From Bacteroidota bacterium (GTDB lineage Bacteria > Bacteroidota > Bacteroidia > Sphingobacteriales > Sphingobacteriaceae), in contig JAFDZM010000045.1 of the NCBI GenBank assembly GCA_018266915.1, forward strand, positions 62,001-126,000: a stretch of DNA of 64,000 nt. The letters run 5' to 3'. Of this stretch, positions 34,569-44,940 are shown in pieces. The notes beneath the pieces were generated by a model. It did no database searches. It was given only the letters and a program-made list of their open reading frames with translations, and was not told the origin of the DNA. Position numbers and translations under genes: made by a program. How positions within the stretch are numbered: the first letter of the stretch is position 1; each line of letters opens with the position of its first letter.

Positions 34569-37500
34569 GTGAAAAAGAATTTACTTAAACTTGCAGCTAC
34601 TTTATTCTTCATTGTCATATCTGTACAAGCATTTGCTCAGAGGCCAAATAACTATTCTTATCCAACGTCGCCGGTTACTGCAACATACGGCACTGCTGTA
34701 ACAATAACTCCCAATCGTGGAGGTGGTAACGCTGCAACAAGCTTTTCGATAAATCCAACTCCTGCTTTACCAGCGGGTTTAATTTTTAATACCACTACGG
34801 GTGTTATTTCAGGTACACCTACTGTAGTAGCCGCCCAGGCTACTTATACCGTCACCCCGACTAACGCTAGCGGGAATGGCAATACATTTACTGTAAAAAT
34901 TACTGTGGCTAAAGCCAACCTGACTATTTCAGCAAACGATGTAACCAAAACTTACGGAACAGCGATAACCAGCCCCGGTGCAGGTTCTACTGCCTTTACA
35001 ACAACAGGACTTGTTGCTGGTGACGCAGTATCATCTGTTAGTATCGCTTATGGTACTGGCTCAACGGCCACAAGTAATGCGGGAACATACACCACCCAGG
35101 TAACTCCATCAGCCGCAGTGGGAACTAATTTGGGGAATTATAATATCTTCTATACAAAGGGTAGTATAATAGTAAACCAAGCTACCTTAACCGTTACCGC
35201 TAACAACCAGAGCAGGGCATACGGTACAAATAATCCTACATTTACTTTAACCTACAGCGGTTTTGTGAATGGTGAAACTACAGCGGTATTAAACACTGCT
35301 CCCACAGGCTCAACAACAGCAACTACTTCTTCGGGCGTAGGCACTTATCCGATAAATGTAAGTGGCGGCAGCGATAACAATTATACATTTAGCTATGTGG
35401 CAGGTACATTAACTATCACGCAGGCAAATCTTATTATCACTGCTAACAATTCAAATAAAACATACGGTACCGCTTTAGCTAACCCTACTTCGAGCTCCAG
35501 TGCGTTTACTGCAACAGGATTGAGAACAGGCGAAAGCATTACAGTAACATTAGCATACAGTGCTGGTGCCGCAGCTACCGATCCTGCAGGTACTACAGGT
35601 ACAATCACACCATCAGCTGCTACAGGCGGAGGTACTTTTAATACAAATAACTATAACATTACATATAACACCGGGACACTTACGGTTACAACCGCTAACT
35701 TGACTATTTCAGCCAACAATGTTTCACATGCTTACGGAACTACTATTACCAGTCCGGGAATAGGCTCAACAGCTTTCACTTCAACAGGGTTAAAAAATGG
35801 TGAAAGCATTGGCAGCGCAACCATAACCTATGGTACAGGAGCCAGCGCTACATCGGGTGCAGGCACTTATAACAACCAGGTTGGTATTGCGTCGGCAACA
35901 GGGGGCACATTTAATTCAGCCAATTATTCCATTATTTATGACGCTGGAAATATAACAGTGACCCAGGTGAATATGACCATTACAGCCACCGGCCCCGTTA
36001 GAAACTATGGCGACGCTGCTTCTAACAACATTACATACTATACAACAAATTTCACTTATAGCGGAACAGTAAACGGAGAAACCGTAACCAGCGTATTTTT
36101 TACAATTTTAGGTACAGGTAATTCTTCTACAGCAGCTGCGGGAACAACCTACACAGTTTATCCATCAGATGCTTTCGGGCTGGCCCCCCCTTTAGGCGGC
36201 AACGGATTTAACGCTAATAACTACAATATAACTTATGTACAGTATAATGGCACAGTCGGTAAAGCACCATTAACAATAACCGCGAATAATGTCACCAAAA
36301 CATATGGCGCTACTCTAACTAATCCAACTACCGGTTCTACAGCTTTTACTTCATCAGGACTGAAAAACGGACAGAATATTGGTAGCGTCACCATCAGTTA
36401 TACAACGGGATCAGCTGCTACTGATGCAGTTGGTGCATATACAGGCGCAGTAGTACCATCAGCAGCTACAGGCGGAACATTTAATGCAAATAACTACAAT
36501 ATTAGCTATGTTAATGGCAATATTACTGTTAACCAGGCCAATCTGACCATTACTGCAACCTCAGTGACCAAGCCTTATGGCACTACTTTAACTACCGGAC
36601 CTTCATCAACAGGATTTACTACTTCGGGTCTGGTCAATTCAGAAAGTATCAACACTGTATATTTAACTTATAGCGCAGGAAATAATGCAACTGATACCAT
36701 CGGAACTACAGGCGCTATAACCGCATCGTTGCCTGTTACCGGAAGCGGCACATTTAATATCGGCAATTACAATATCACTTTTGTTCCTGGTGTTATCACT
36801 GTTGGTGCAGCTACATTTGATTGGATTGGTGCTGTTAGCAGCGATTGGGCCACTCCCGGCAACTGGAGTGTGAACGGCATACAGCAAACCACTGTATATC
36901 CGGGCATGAACGAAGCTACCGATGTAGTACATATAGGTTATATTGCATATACTAATAGTGCTAACCAGCCTACTATTTCGGCCAACCTGCCAAATTCAAT
37001 AGCCACACTTACTTTCGGCAGTGCAACAACTCCTATCACGTTAAATCTTGCTTCTAATATTGCGCTAAATGTCAGTGGTACTACCACTTTAAATGCGGGT
37101 TCGGAAGTAGTTAACTTAAATGGAGCCAGCGGTTCTTCATTGGTTATAGGCGGTGATTATGTGAACAACACTGGTGCAACTTTCAATAATAATTCAAGTG
37201 CAACCATTACTATTAGCGGAGTATTTACCAACACCGGAACCAACAACTTCGGATCAGCTTTGCTTACCTTCAATAACACCGGCAACCCGGTCATATTTAC
37301 AACTACAGGCACACAGGTATTTACCAATGTGGTATTTGCAAACGGTCATTATCTTTTAAAGAAACCAGGTGGTCCGGGCTCAGCTCAATTTAATATTGCT
37401 TCAAACGGCACACTTACATTAACAGGTGGCGTAAACCTTACCATAGCAAGCGCTACCTTAACCTTATTATCTGACGCTACAGGTTCTGCTTCGGTGGCTC

Positions 37501-39386
37501 CGATCACTGATAACAGTACCGTGAATGGCACAGTAAGCGTACAACGTTACATGCAAGCAAATAGAGGGTATCGCCTGATGGCCTCTCCGGTTAATGCAGG
37601 TACTGATGCAAACGGCAATTATGTTTACAGTATAAATTACCTGAAAAACTCTGTTTACCTTACAGGCACAACAGGAACTGCCGGATTGTTTGATAAAGCA
37701 GGAAACCCAACACTTTACTTCTACCGCGAAGATATCACACCAATCGGCACCAGCTTTCTTACCACTGGTTACAGAGGTGTCAGCAGTTTAACTACAGGTA
37801 CAGATACGCCTCCAACTTATCCGTTAAATCTTGAAGCATCCAACTATAGTATCCCTGTAAGTAATGGCTATTTGTTTTATTACCGCGGCAGCAGAAATCA
37901 AAAGACGCTTACGCAGCTAACAACAGTTGGTGCTCCGGCAACTACCGATACACTGACTACTTCTGGAACTTTAAATATTGGACAGATTGTTTTCAGAAGC
38001 TGGTATACCCCAAGCTCAACTGCATTAAGCTATTCAAATCCAGACCCAAGCCTGGCTGGATTTAACCTGGCAGGTAATCCTTATGCAAGCTCTATTGATT
38101 GGGAAACTTACAATACCGCTACAACCACCAGCGGGATTTATGCACAAAACATATCAGATTTCGTTTATGAATTTAATCCGTTAACTAATAACTACGATGT
38201 TTACGAAGCGGGACAAGGCGGTACAGTATTTACCAATAATGCCACCCGTACCATTGTAAGCGGTCAGGGCTTCTTTGTATTAGCTAAAGGAGCAGGCGCC
38301 CAATTAATATTTAACGAATCAGCCAAAAATACTGCCCAGCAAAATACAGGCCCTAATTTGTATATGGGTAAACCAAATGAGATGGCTGTTAACAATCAGT
38401 TTTTAAAATTGCAAATAGCAGCTGATGCTATTAACAAAGACGATATTGTTATAGCCTTTAATAACAGTGCAAAATCATCATTTGATATAACAGAAGATGC
38501 ACCATATAAAACAGGTTCTGGTAAAGTGAGCCTAGCAAGCTTTTCGAGTGATAAAAAATTATTGGCCATCAACCGTATGCCGCTTAACGCAAAAGCCGTT
38601 ACAGTTCCATTAAAAATAGGCGCTACTGCCCAGGGAACTTATTCATTAAATATGAACTCTGTACAAGGTGTTCCGATGCTGTATGATATCTGGCTGATGG
38701 ATGCTTACAAAAAAGACTCAGTAGATATGCGTCATAATAAATCTTATTTATTCGATGTAAGCTTTGCCGATACCAATACCTATGGTGCTCACCGTTTTAC
38801 CCTGATCATGCGTCAAAACCCTGCGCTTGCTTACCACTTGCTGAACTTTACAGCAACCAAAGCAACCGGCAGACAGGTACAAGTAAACTGGGTAACCGAA
38901 AACGAAGCCAATTACACCAATTTTACAGTAGAGAGAAGTACTGATAATGGCAATACTTACGAAATCATAGGTAATGTCCAGGCTACAGGAGCAGGAGCAT
39001 ATGGCCTGCTTGACAAAGATCCAGGAGAAAATAACCTATACCGCCTGAAACAAGAAGACTATAATAATATTATTACCTATTCGCATATTATCCCGGTAGG
39101 CTTTGCAAATCAAAGCAACAACCTGGTCGGCAATAATATTAACATTTATCCTAACCCAGCGGCCAGTACCGTGAGTATGGCGGTGAACTCAGCAGTGAAT
39201 GATAAAGCCACTACCTACAATTTCACCATTACAAATACTTATGGTTTGGTAATAAAACAAGGTTCATCGGCTCAGGCAAGCTGGGAAACCAATGTAAGCG
39301 ATTTGCTTCCCGGAACCTATGTTATACAGGTAATTAACAACAAGGATAAATCTTTTGTGGGCAAATCAAAGCTCATTAAATTATAA
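34569..39386 (+). CDS. Giant T9SS-secreted protein with seven MBG repeats (paralog 1)
   Basis: 1605 aa, GTG start. Signal peptide to AFAQ (residue 24), an Ig-like He_PIG domain (about 30-112, LPAGLIFNTTTGVISGTP), then seven MBG-type repeats (about 116-745). Each starts (A/V)NLTIxAxxxxxxYGT and ends NYNIxYxxGxITVxQ. Next are the GNWS module (about 748-860, WIGAVSSDWATPGNWS) and the ~640-aa C-terminal region shared by all five paralogs (from about 965). It ends with a type A sorting domain (IYPNPAAS...LPGTYVIQVINN...KLIKL). MBG repeats are found in bacterial adhesins, so a cell-surface adhesive role is likely (inference). It has its own terminator. Confidence 0.88.
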   Translation: MKKNLLKLAATLFFIVISVQAFAQRPNNYSYPTSPVTATYGTAVTITPNRGGGNAATSFSINPTPALPAGLIFNTTTGVISGTPTVVAAQATYTVTPTNASGNGNTFTVKITVAKANLTISANDVTKTYGTAITSPGAGSTAFTTTGLVAGDAVSSVSIAYGTGSTATSNAGTYTTQVTPSAAVGTNLGNYNIFYTKGSIIVNQATLTVTANNQSRAYGTNNPTFTLTYSGFVNGETTAVLNTAPTGSTTATTSSGVGTYPINVSGGSDNNYTFSYVAGTLTITQANLIITANNSNKTYGTALANPTSSSSAFTATGLRTGESITVTLAYSAGAAATDPAGTTGTITPSAATGGGTFNTNNYNITYNTGTLTVTTANLTISANNVSHAYGTTITSPGIGSTAFTSTGLKNGESIGSATITYGTGASATSGAGTYNNQVGIASATGGTFNSANYSIIYDAGNITVTQVNMTITATGPVRNYGDAASNNITYYTTNFTYSGTVNGETVTSVFFTILGTGNSSTAAAGTTYTVYPSDAFGLAPPLGGNGFNANNYNITYVQYNGTVGKAPLTITANNVTKTYGATLTNPTTGSTAFTSSGLKNGQNIGSVTISYTTGSAATDAVGAYTGAVVPSAATGGTFNANNYNISYVNGNITVNQANLTITATSVTKPYGTTLTTGPSSTGFTTSGLVNSESINTVYLTYSAGNNATDTIGTTGAITASLPVTGSGTFNIGNYNITFVPGVITVGAATFDWIGAVSSDWATPGNWSVNGIQQTTVYPGMNEATDVVHIGYIAYTNSANQPTISANLPNSIATLTFGSATTPITLNLASNIALNVSGTTTLNAGSEVVNLNGASGSSLVIGGDYVNNTGATFNNNSSATITISGVFTNTGTNNFGSALLTFNNTGNPVIFTTTGTQVFTNVVFANGHYLLKKPGGPGSAQFNIASNGTLTLTGGVNLTIASATLTLLSDATGSASVAPITDNSTVNGTVSVQRYMQANRGYRLMASPVNAGTDANGNYVYSINYLKNSVYLTGTTGTAGLFDKAGNPTLYFYREDITPIGTSFLTTGYRGVSSLTTGTDTPPTYPLNLEASNYSIPVSNGYLFYYRGSRNQKTLTQLTTVGAPATTDTLTTSGTLNIGQIVFRSWYTPSSTALSYSNPDPSLAGFNLAGNPYASSIDWETYNTATTTSGIYAQNISDFVYEFNPLTNNYDVYEAGQGGTVFTNNATRTIVSGQGFFVLAKGAGAQLIFNESAKNTAQQNTGPNLYMGKPNEMAVNNQFLKLQIAADAINKDDIVIAFNNSAKSSFDITEDAPYKTGSGKVSLASFSSDKKLLAINRMPLNAKAVTVPLKIGATAQGTYSLNMNSVQGVPMLYDIWLMDAYKKDSVDMRHNKSYLFDVSFADTNTYGAHRFTLIMRQNPALAYHLLNFTATKATGRQVQVNWVTENEANYTNFTVERSTDNGNTYEIIGNVQATGAGAYGLLDKDPGENNLYRLKQEDYNNIITYSHIIPVGFANQSNNLVGNNINIYPNPAASTVSMAVNSAVNDKATTYNFTITNTYGLVIKQGSSAQASWETNVSDLLPGTYVIQVINNKDKSFVGKSKLIKL

Positions 39387-39410
39387 GTATCCTATCATAA
39401 TTGAAAACCA

Positions 39411-39450
39411 TAAAGGGTTGCCATTCAAACATGACGACCCTTTATTTTTT
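39411..39450 (+). terminator. Terminator of paralog 1
   Basis: TAAAGGGT (39411-39418) pairs with ACCCTTTA (39437-39444), extended by a G-T and a G-C pair, with a loop of about 14 nt and a T6 run after it. Confidence 0.8.
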
Positions 39451-39693
39451 AATCCAATAGTTATTAAATAGACTTCTTAATATCAATTAGTTTTCAACAT
39501 ATTATCAACAAAATATATTATAATTAATTATAAGTTAATCAAAATACATCTCCATTCGAGTCAAAAATCCACTTCAAATGAAGTTTTAGGAACATCTGCA
39601 AATCAGCCGATTAGCCTCCTATTTGATTATTTAACTTAAAATAAAAATAAAATTCCTTTCTAATTAACATCACATATTAACCCTTAGGAAATG

Positions 39694-39713
39694 TGTAACT
39701 AAATTTAGTTACA
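39694..39713. promoter_or_regulatory. 20-bp perfect palindrome before paralog 2
   Basis: TGTAACTAAATTTAGTTACA is self-complementary over all 20 bases and lies 30 bp before the GTG at 39744, where a regulator could block or recruit RNA polymerase. The outer half-site TGTAAC resembles the one at 12399. No regulator is identified. Confidence 0.45.
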
Positions 39714-39743
39714 TTCGTATAGCCGAATCAAATTGTTGTTATT

Positions 39744-42700
39744 GTGAAAAAATATCTACCATTTTTACTATTTGCCCCCTTATTATTTCTGAATACTATA
39801 GATGCTCAAGCACAATCGCCAAGTATTTCCTATAGTCCATCGTCAAACACTTATACCGCTAATGTAACCATTAGCCAGCTGACGCCTACAAGCTCCGGGG
39901 GGGGGGTACCTGCCACTGTTTATGGTGCAGTTACTACACTCGCAGCCGGAGGATCGCTTAACAGTCCGAGAGGGTTAGCTGCAGATGCGTCCGGGAATGT
40001 TTATGAAACTAATACCGGAACGAACCAGATTTACATGGTTAATTCCAGCGGTACCACTACTTTAATCGCAGGTTCAGGTGCTGCAACCGAAAGCGACAAC
40101 GCTTCAGGAGCGTCAGCGACATTTAACGCACCCTGGGGGATAGCTTATAACCCTGCAGGCTATATATATGTTAGTGATTACTCAGGCAGCACGATCAGAC
40201 AAATAAGCACAACTGCGCCGTATGCTGTAACAACATTAGCTGGCTTGTCTGGTAATCAATTCGAGTCTCCCGGCAGGGGGAGCGGAGCAGCATTTAACAG
40301 GCCATCCGCCATAGCGTTTGATGGTTCGGCCTACTTGTATGTATGCGATTTTGGCGCAAACACTATAAGAAGAGTTACCGTTTCCGATGGCACGGTTATC
40401 ACAATAGCGGGAGCATCCGGCACGTCCGGCGAGATAGATAATACCACCGGAACATCGGCCAGATTTACCGGCCCGAGGGGCATAACCTATGATGCAGGCT
40501 ACTTGTATGTTACTGATAATACTGGCAATACAGTCCGAAAGATCAGTACTACTTCACCTTACGCCGTTACTACACTTGTCAACTCTTCAGCCGGCCTTTC
40601 AAGCCCGGAAGCAATAACAGTGTCAGGCCATATTTTGTATGTGGCAGATGGTGGCAACAATCGTATTAAAAAAATATTTACGTCAGGATCCATATCCAAT
40701 TTTGCAGGCGACGGCGTACAAAATATACTGGATGGCACCGGAACTAATGCTGAATTTTATACCCCATCTGCTATAACAGCCAGTGCCGGTAATTTATACG
40801 CGAGCGATTATAAAGGCACATCATCTACAGTTCGTAAGATTTTTGCTACAGGCTTCACAATAAGTCCCGCACTGGGCAACGGATTAGGCTTTAATCCTAC
40901 TACAGGTGTCATACAGGGAACACCAACTACGACATTTGCTTCCACGACATATACGGTTTCGGCCTACAACGCAAGCGGCTCAACTTTTACAACCGTTACA
41001 TTATCTTGCCAGGCCAATAATCTTCGCCCGAATATCAGCTACAGCCCATCAACATACGTTTTAACGCAATATTCCGCTATTTCGCCGGCAATTACCCCTA
41101 CCAATACCGGTGGCGCCGTGCCATCAAATGTTTATGGTACGGTAACAACGTTTGTACCTGCCACCTCTCCGATTTATAATCCTAAAGGGCTTGCGGCGGA
41201 TAATTACGGAAACCTATACGAGGCTGACTACCAGGGAAACGTCATTTATATGGTTAATTCAAGCGGCACAGCAACAGTAATAGCCGGTAATGGAACGTTG
41301 GGCGAAAGCGACAATACCACGGGCACCTCGGCAATGCTGCGGAATCCGTGGGGTATCGCTTTTGACCCGGCCGGTTATTTATACGTCAGTGATTATTCGG
41401 GAAGTACTATAAGGAAAATAAGCACAACCGCTCCATATGCGGTCACTACATTAGCGGGCTTGTGGGGTTTTGCGCAAGAAACTGATGGAACAGGCAGCAA
41501 AGCAAGATTTAATCATCCAACCGGAATTGTATATGACGGATCTAACTATCTGTATGTTTGTGATAACGCCGGAAGTACTATCCGTCGGGTTGATGTAAAC
41601 TCCGGCGCCGTGATAACTATAGCAGGTTTATCAGGCTCGGCTTCTGAAGCAGATAATTCAACCGGGACTTCTGCAAGATTTAATGGGCCTATAGGTATAA
41701 CCTATAACGGGTCAGGCTACCTGTATGTAACAGACAATGCGGCAAATACTATCAGAAAGATAAGTACGACTTCTCCGTATGCCGTTACAACTTTCGTGGC
41801 CTCGGGCGCCGGCTTGTCTGCACCTCAAGGGCTTACCATTGATGCCTCAGGTTATCTGGAAGTTGCAGATGCCGGAAATAACCTGGTAAGGACCATTAGC
41901 CCTACCGGCGTTGTTTTCACCCTGGCCGGAGATGGTGTGCAAAATGATAAAGATGCCATAGGGACGCTGGCTGAACTTTATACCCCAACAGCGATAGTTG
42001 CTGATCATTCAGGTTACTTATATGTAGGAGATAATAGAAACGCCAGCTCAGCTATCCGGCAGATTGCATTACTTGGTTATGCCATTGTTCCAATTTTACA
42101 CACAAACCTTACTTTTGATACAAGCACGGGTGCTATTGCCGGCACCCCAAACGTCACTTTCCCGGCAACTCAATATACTGTCACAGCATTTAACGCTTAC
42201 GGAAGCAGTAGTTTTATAGTAACATTATCTTGCGGAAATTATAATAACTGGGTTGGCACAACCAGCAGTGTCTGGGCAGTGGGTTCAAATTGGAGCCGGG
42301 GCACCGCGCCTGTCGCGACTGATAACGTTCAAATTGGCGTTATAGGTTTTACGAATCAACCAGTCATTGACGCATCTACAGGCAATGTAAGCGTCAACTC
42401 GATAACTTTTGGCGCGGCGAAAGCTCCAACATTGACAGTTAATAACCCGGAAACTTTAGCTATAGCCGGTTCAATAACGGTTAATACCGGGTCGACAACT
42501 ACGATTACCGGGACAGGATTAGTCAATATGGCACCTGCCTCAACGTTAAATGTAAATGGAACCGGTACGCTTGCCCTTACGATGTCCAGCGGAGGCCAAT
42601 TCACACTGCAATCGGACCCTACGGGCGATGCTGCTGTGGGACAAATAGCTGCAAATGCCATCACAGGTACCGTTACTGTTCAGCGCTACATGACCGGCGG

Positions 42701-44537
42701 CAGTTTATCTTACAGGGGTAATCGTTTCCTATCATCACCTGTTTACAACGCTACAGATGGTAATGGAAACCATATCTATAGTATCAACTATCTGAAAAAC
42801 TCAATGTATCTCACCGCCACGACAACAAATGGCGGTTTTGATAACACAGTTGCAGCTAACCCAACTCTTTATATTTTCCGCGAAAATTTGATCCCCGACT
42901 ATAGTACTTTCACAGGAAGTAACTTCAGGGGGATAAATAATATCTTATCTGATCCAAATTACATCCTGGATGTAGATGGCGGCCCATACAATATTTTGGC
43001 CGGCAGTGGTTATCTGTGTTTCTTCAGGGGGAACAGGGCATCTGCCTCTTTTGCTACTGAAACAACCACAACTTACGTACCTCAACCGGTTACTTTAAGT
43101 ACCAGCGGCACATTAAATGAAGGACAGATTGTATTCCGCGATTGGTTCACCCCAACGTCAACGGCATTAAGTTATTCTGCGTCATCCCCAACGGGCGTTA
43201 GGGGTTATCAATTAATAGGAAACCCTTATGCGAGTGCTATTGACTGGGACACTTTCCAAACCACTACCTCTACACAAGGCATGTATGGTGTAAACGTGTC
43301 AAATACCATATATGAGCTTGATGATGTGACCAAAAGCTATGGGTCTTACGTAGCAGGTTCAGGCGGCGTTGGTAGTGCGGCATTCGTTAGCAATGTAATA
43401 TCAAGCGGACAGGCATTCTTTATAGTAGCTACTACAACCGGCGGCCAGTTTATCATCAATGAATCAGCTAAAACAACCAAGCTTAATACCGGGAACAAAC
43501 TATTGGAAAGCAGGCAGCCTATCGCAATGATCAATAATCAGTTTATTAGGTTGCAGCTGGTTGGTAAAGATTCTACCGTAGGCGATCAGACTATGATCAG
43601 GTTCAACAATATGGCTACGGGCAAGTATACACGCGGTGTGGATGCTGCCTTTATACCCGGCCTTGGTGAAGCAAGTTTATCGAGCAGGTCCACAGATATG
43701 GTTGATCTTTCGATAAATAATATCCCATTCCCTAAGCAAAGTGCTGAAAGTGTAAAACTTAATTTAAGCGCTGCAAATAGCGGTAAATACACGCTTACAT
43801 TAAGAGACCTGGTACAAGTGCCTCAGTTGTATGATATATGGCTGAAAGATGCTTATAAAGCCGATTCTGTTAACTTAAGGCTTAACAAAACCTACAGCTT
43901 TGATGTTAACAAAACAGATAGCGCCACTTTTGGCGCCAAGCGCTTTACCCTTGTCATTGGTCAGAATCCAGGGTTAGCATACAAATTGATAAATTTTGCG
44001 GCTAACAAAGCCACTACTTTACGCCAGGTAGAAGTAACGTGGTCTACAGTGAATGAAGGCAACTATACCAACTTTACTGTTGAGCGTAGTATTGACAATG
44101 GTAAAACCTACCAAATACTTGGTGGTGTTAAAGCAACGGGAGCTGGCAGCTATAGCTTCCTTGACAGTAATCCTGTGATCGGCACAAGCTTGTACAGACT
44201 ACAACAGGAAGATATAAACAATACTATCTCCTACTCTAAAATAGTAACCATTCAATACTCGGGCTTGAGCGATCAGTTGGCAGGAGGAAAAATTAATGTA
44301 TACCCTAACCCGGCCAATAGCACTATAAACCTTGCGATAAATGAAAGCACTGCTAATTCTTCCGTTTACCGTATCAGGGTTGTGAGCAGCTCGGGCCTGG
44401 TGGTAAAAGATATTACATCGTCCCAGGCTACATGGCAGGGCAATGTAAGCGATTTAAAACCGGGCACCTATGTGATCAGGGTTATTAATAACAGTACCCA
44501 GGACCTGGTAGGCGAAAACAAGTTCGTTAAATTATAA
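39744..44537 (+). CDS. Giant T9SS-secreted protein with two NHL-propeller modules (paralog 2)
   Basis: 1597 aa, GTG start. Signal peptide to AQAQ (about residue 25). Two tandem ~400-aa copies of one module follow: residues 27-425 and 430-830. Each copy has an opening ISYSPS(S/T) strand, an NHL propeller (GYLYVSDYSGSTIRKIST, YLYVCDxxxxTIRRV, YLYVTDNxxNTIRKIST blades) and an He_PIG-like closing domain (FxxxTGxIxGTP). Then come the GNWS module (from about 834) and the shared C-terminal region (from about 957) with NESAKTT, LYDIWLKDAYK, FTVERSIDNG and the sorting domain ending KFVKL. A G10 run lies at codons 52-55 (bases 39897-39906). Confidence 0.88.
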   Translation: MKKYLPFLLFAPLLFLNTIDAQAQSPSISYSPSSNTYTANVTISQLTPTSSGGGVPATVYGAVTTLAAGGSLNSPRGLAADASGNVYETNTGTNQIYMVNSSGTTTLIAGSGAATESDNASGASATFNAPWGIAYNPAGYIYVSDYSGSTIRQISTTAPYAVTTLAGLSGNQFESPGRGSGAAFNRPSAIAFDGSAYLYVCDFGANTIRRVTVSDGTVITIAGASGTSGEIDNTTGTSARFTGPRGITYDAGYLYVTDNTGNTVRKISTTSPYAVTTLVNSSAGLSSPEAITVSGHILYVADGGNNRIKKIFTSGSISNFAGDGVQNILDGTGTNAEFYTPSAITASAGNLYASDYKGTSSTVRKIFATGFTISPALGNGLGFNPTTGVIQGTPTTTFASTTYTVSAYNASGSTFTTVTLSCQANNLRPNISYSPSTYVLTQYSAISPAITPTNTGGAVPSNVYGTVTTFVPATSPIYNPKGLAADNYGNLYEADYQGNVIYMVNSSGTATVIAGNGTLGESDNTTGTSAMLRNPWGIAFDPAGYLYVSDYSGSTIRKISTTAPYAVTTLAGLWGFAQETDGTGSKARFNHPTGIVYDGSNYLYVCDNAGSTIRRVDVNSGAVITIAGLSGSASEADNSTGTSARFNGPIGITYNGSGYLYVTDNAANTIRKISTTSPYAVTTFVASGAGLSAPQGLTIDASGYLEVADAGNNLVRTISPTGVVFTLAGDGVQNDKDAIGTLAELYTPTAIVADHSGYLYVGDNRNASSAIRQIALLGYAIVPILHTNLTFDTSTGAIAGTPNVTFPATQYTVTAFNAYGSSSFIVTLSCGNYNNWVGTTSSVWAVGSNWSRGTAPVATDNVQIGVIGFTNQPVIDASTGNVSVNSITFGAAKAPTLTVNNPETLAIAGSITVNTGSTTTITGTGLVNMAPASTLNVNGTGTLALTMSSGGQFTLQSDPTGDAAVGQIAANAITGTVTVQRYMTGGSLSYRGNRFLSSPVYNATDGNGNHIYSINYLKNSMYLTATTTNGGFDNTVAANPTLYIFRENLIPDYSTFTGSNFRGINNILSDPNYILDVDGGPYNILAGSGYLCFFRGNRASASFATETTTTYVPQPVTLSTSGTLNEGQIVFRDWFTPTSTALSYSASSPTGVRGYQLIGNPYASAIDWDTFQTTTSTQGMYGVNVSNTIYELDDVTKSYGSYVAGSGGVGSAAFVSNVISSGQAFFIVATTTGGQFIINESAKTTKLNTGNKLLESRQPIAMINNQFIRLQLVGKDSTVGDQTMIRFNNMATGKYTRGVDAAFIPGLGEASLSSRSTDMVDLSINNIPFPKQSAESVKLNLSAANSGKYTLTLRDLVQVPQLYDIWLKDAYKADSVNLRLNKTYSFDVNKTDSATFGAKRFTLVIGQNPGLAYKLINFAANKATTLRQVEVTWSTVNEGNYTNFTVERSIDNGKTYQILGGVKATGAGSYSFLDSNPVIGTSLYRLQQEDINNTISYSKIVTIQYSGLSDQLAGGKINVYPNPANSTINLAINESTANSSVYRIRVVSSSGLVVKDITSSQATWQGNVSDLKPGTYVIRVINNSTQDLVGENKFVKL
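39897..39906 (+). repeat. G10 homopolymer inside paralog 2 coding sequence
   Basis: Ten consecutive G encode the Gly-Gly-Gly of TSSGGGVPA plus the first base of Val. Matching positions in the related modules use mixed codons (GGTGGCGCC at 41109, GGAGGCACT at 52401, GGTGGAGGG at 45093), so the G-run is not needed to encode the peptide. Such runs are slippage-prone. Confidence 0.75.
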
Positions 44538-44550
44538 TTTTACTTCCCTA

Positions 44551-44598
44551 AAAAAGATATGGTATGAATCTTCTTATTCGTACCATATCTTTTTATTT
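44551..44598 (+). terminator. Terminator of paralog 2
   Basis: AAAAAGATATGGTA (44551-44564) pairs with TACCATATCTTTTT (44581-44594). The stem continues inward through TGAAT / ATTCG with one wobble, about 19 pairs in all, closing on a 6-nt loop and followed by T-rich sequence. Confidence 0.85.
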
Positions 44599-44902
44599 TA
44601 GTCATTTTTTGCATTACTGTTTTTGCATCAAAGCTGGCAAATTCTTCTCAATTCAGTAAAATTCTATTAACTATTTTTCAACATATACACATTTTTCAAC
44701 AATTTAGTTAATTACTGATTAACCCCTCGACATTGCCTAATAGGAAACATTTGATTCATTTATTAACTATTAATTTTTTAGTTAATTATAGCTATAATAA
44801 AACTTGCTTCAATTAACCAATAAGCAATTATTTAATTGATAATCAGATAGTTACAACTTATCCGGCTCTATCCCCGTATAAAAAAGGCAATTCAAAAATC
44901 CT

Positions 44903-44910
44903 TAGTTTTG
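44903..44910 (+). promoter_or_regulatory. Candidate -7 box of paralog 3
   Basis: TAGTTTTG matches TAnnTTTG, 30 bp before the GTG start. No -33 element at normal spacing is seen. Confidence 0.35.
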
Positions 44911-44940
44911 AGTTAATATTCCCTAACTAATCTAATTGTT

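Larger units (their letters stand above)
39387..39743. other. 357-bp intergenic region between paralogs 1 and 2
   Basis: It contains the terminator of paralog 1 (39411-39450), then about 240 bp of very AT-rich sequence with no gene, then a 20-bp perfect palindrome (39694-39713) just before the GTG start of paralog 2. Confidence 0.6.
44538..44940. other. 403-bp intergenic region between paralogs 2 and 3
   Basis: It contains the paralog 2 terminator (44551-44598), then AT-rich non-coding sequence. GTTACAAC is at 44850-44857 and a TAGTTTTG -7 box candidate is at 44903-44910, 30 bp before the GTG start. No gene is seen. Confidence 0.55.

Noticed and set aside
36184..36190. C7 run inside paralog 1
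   Set aside because: Short for slippage and deep inside the repeat region; noted but not comparable to the G10 run.
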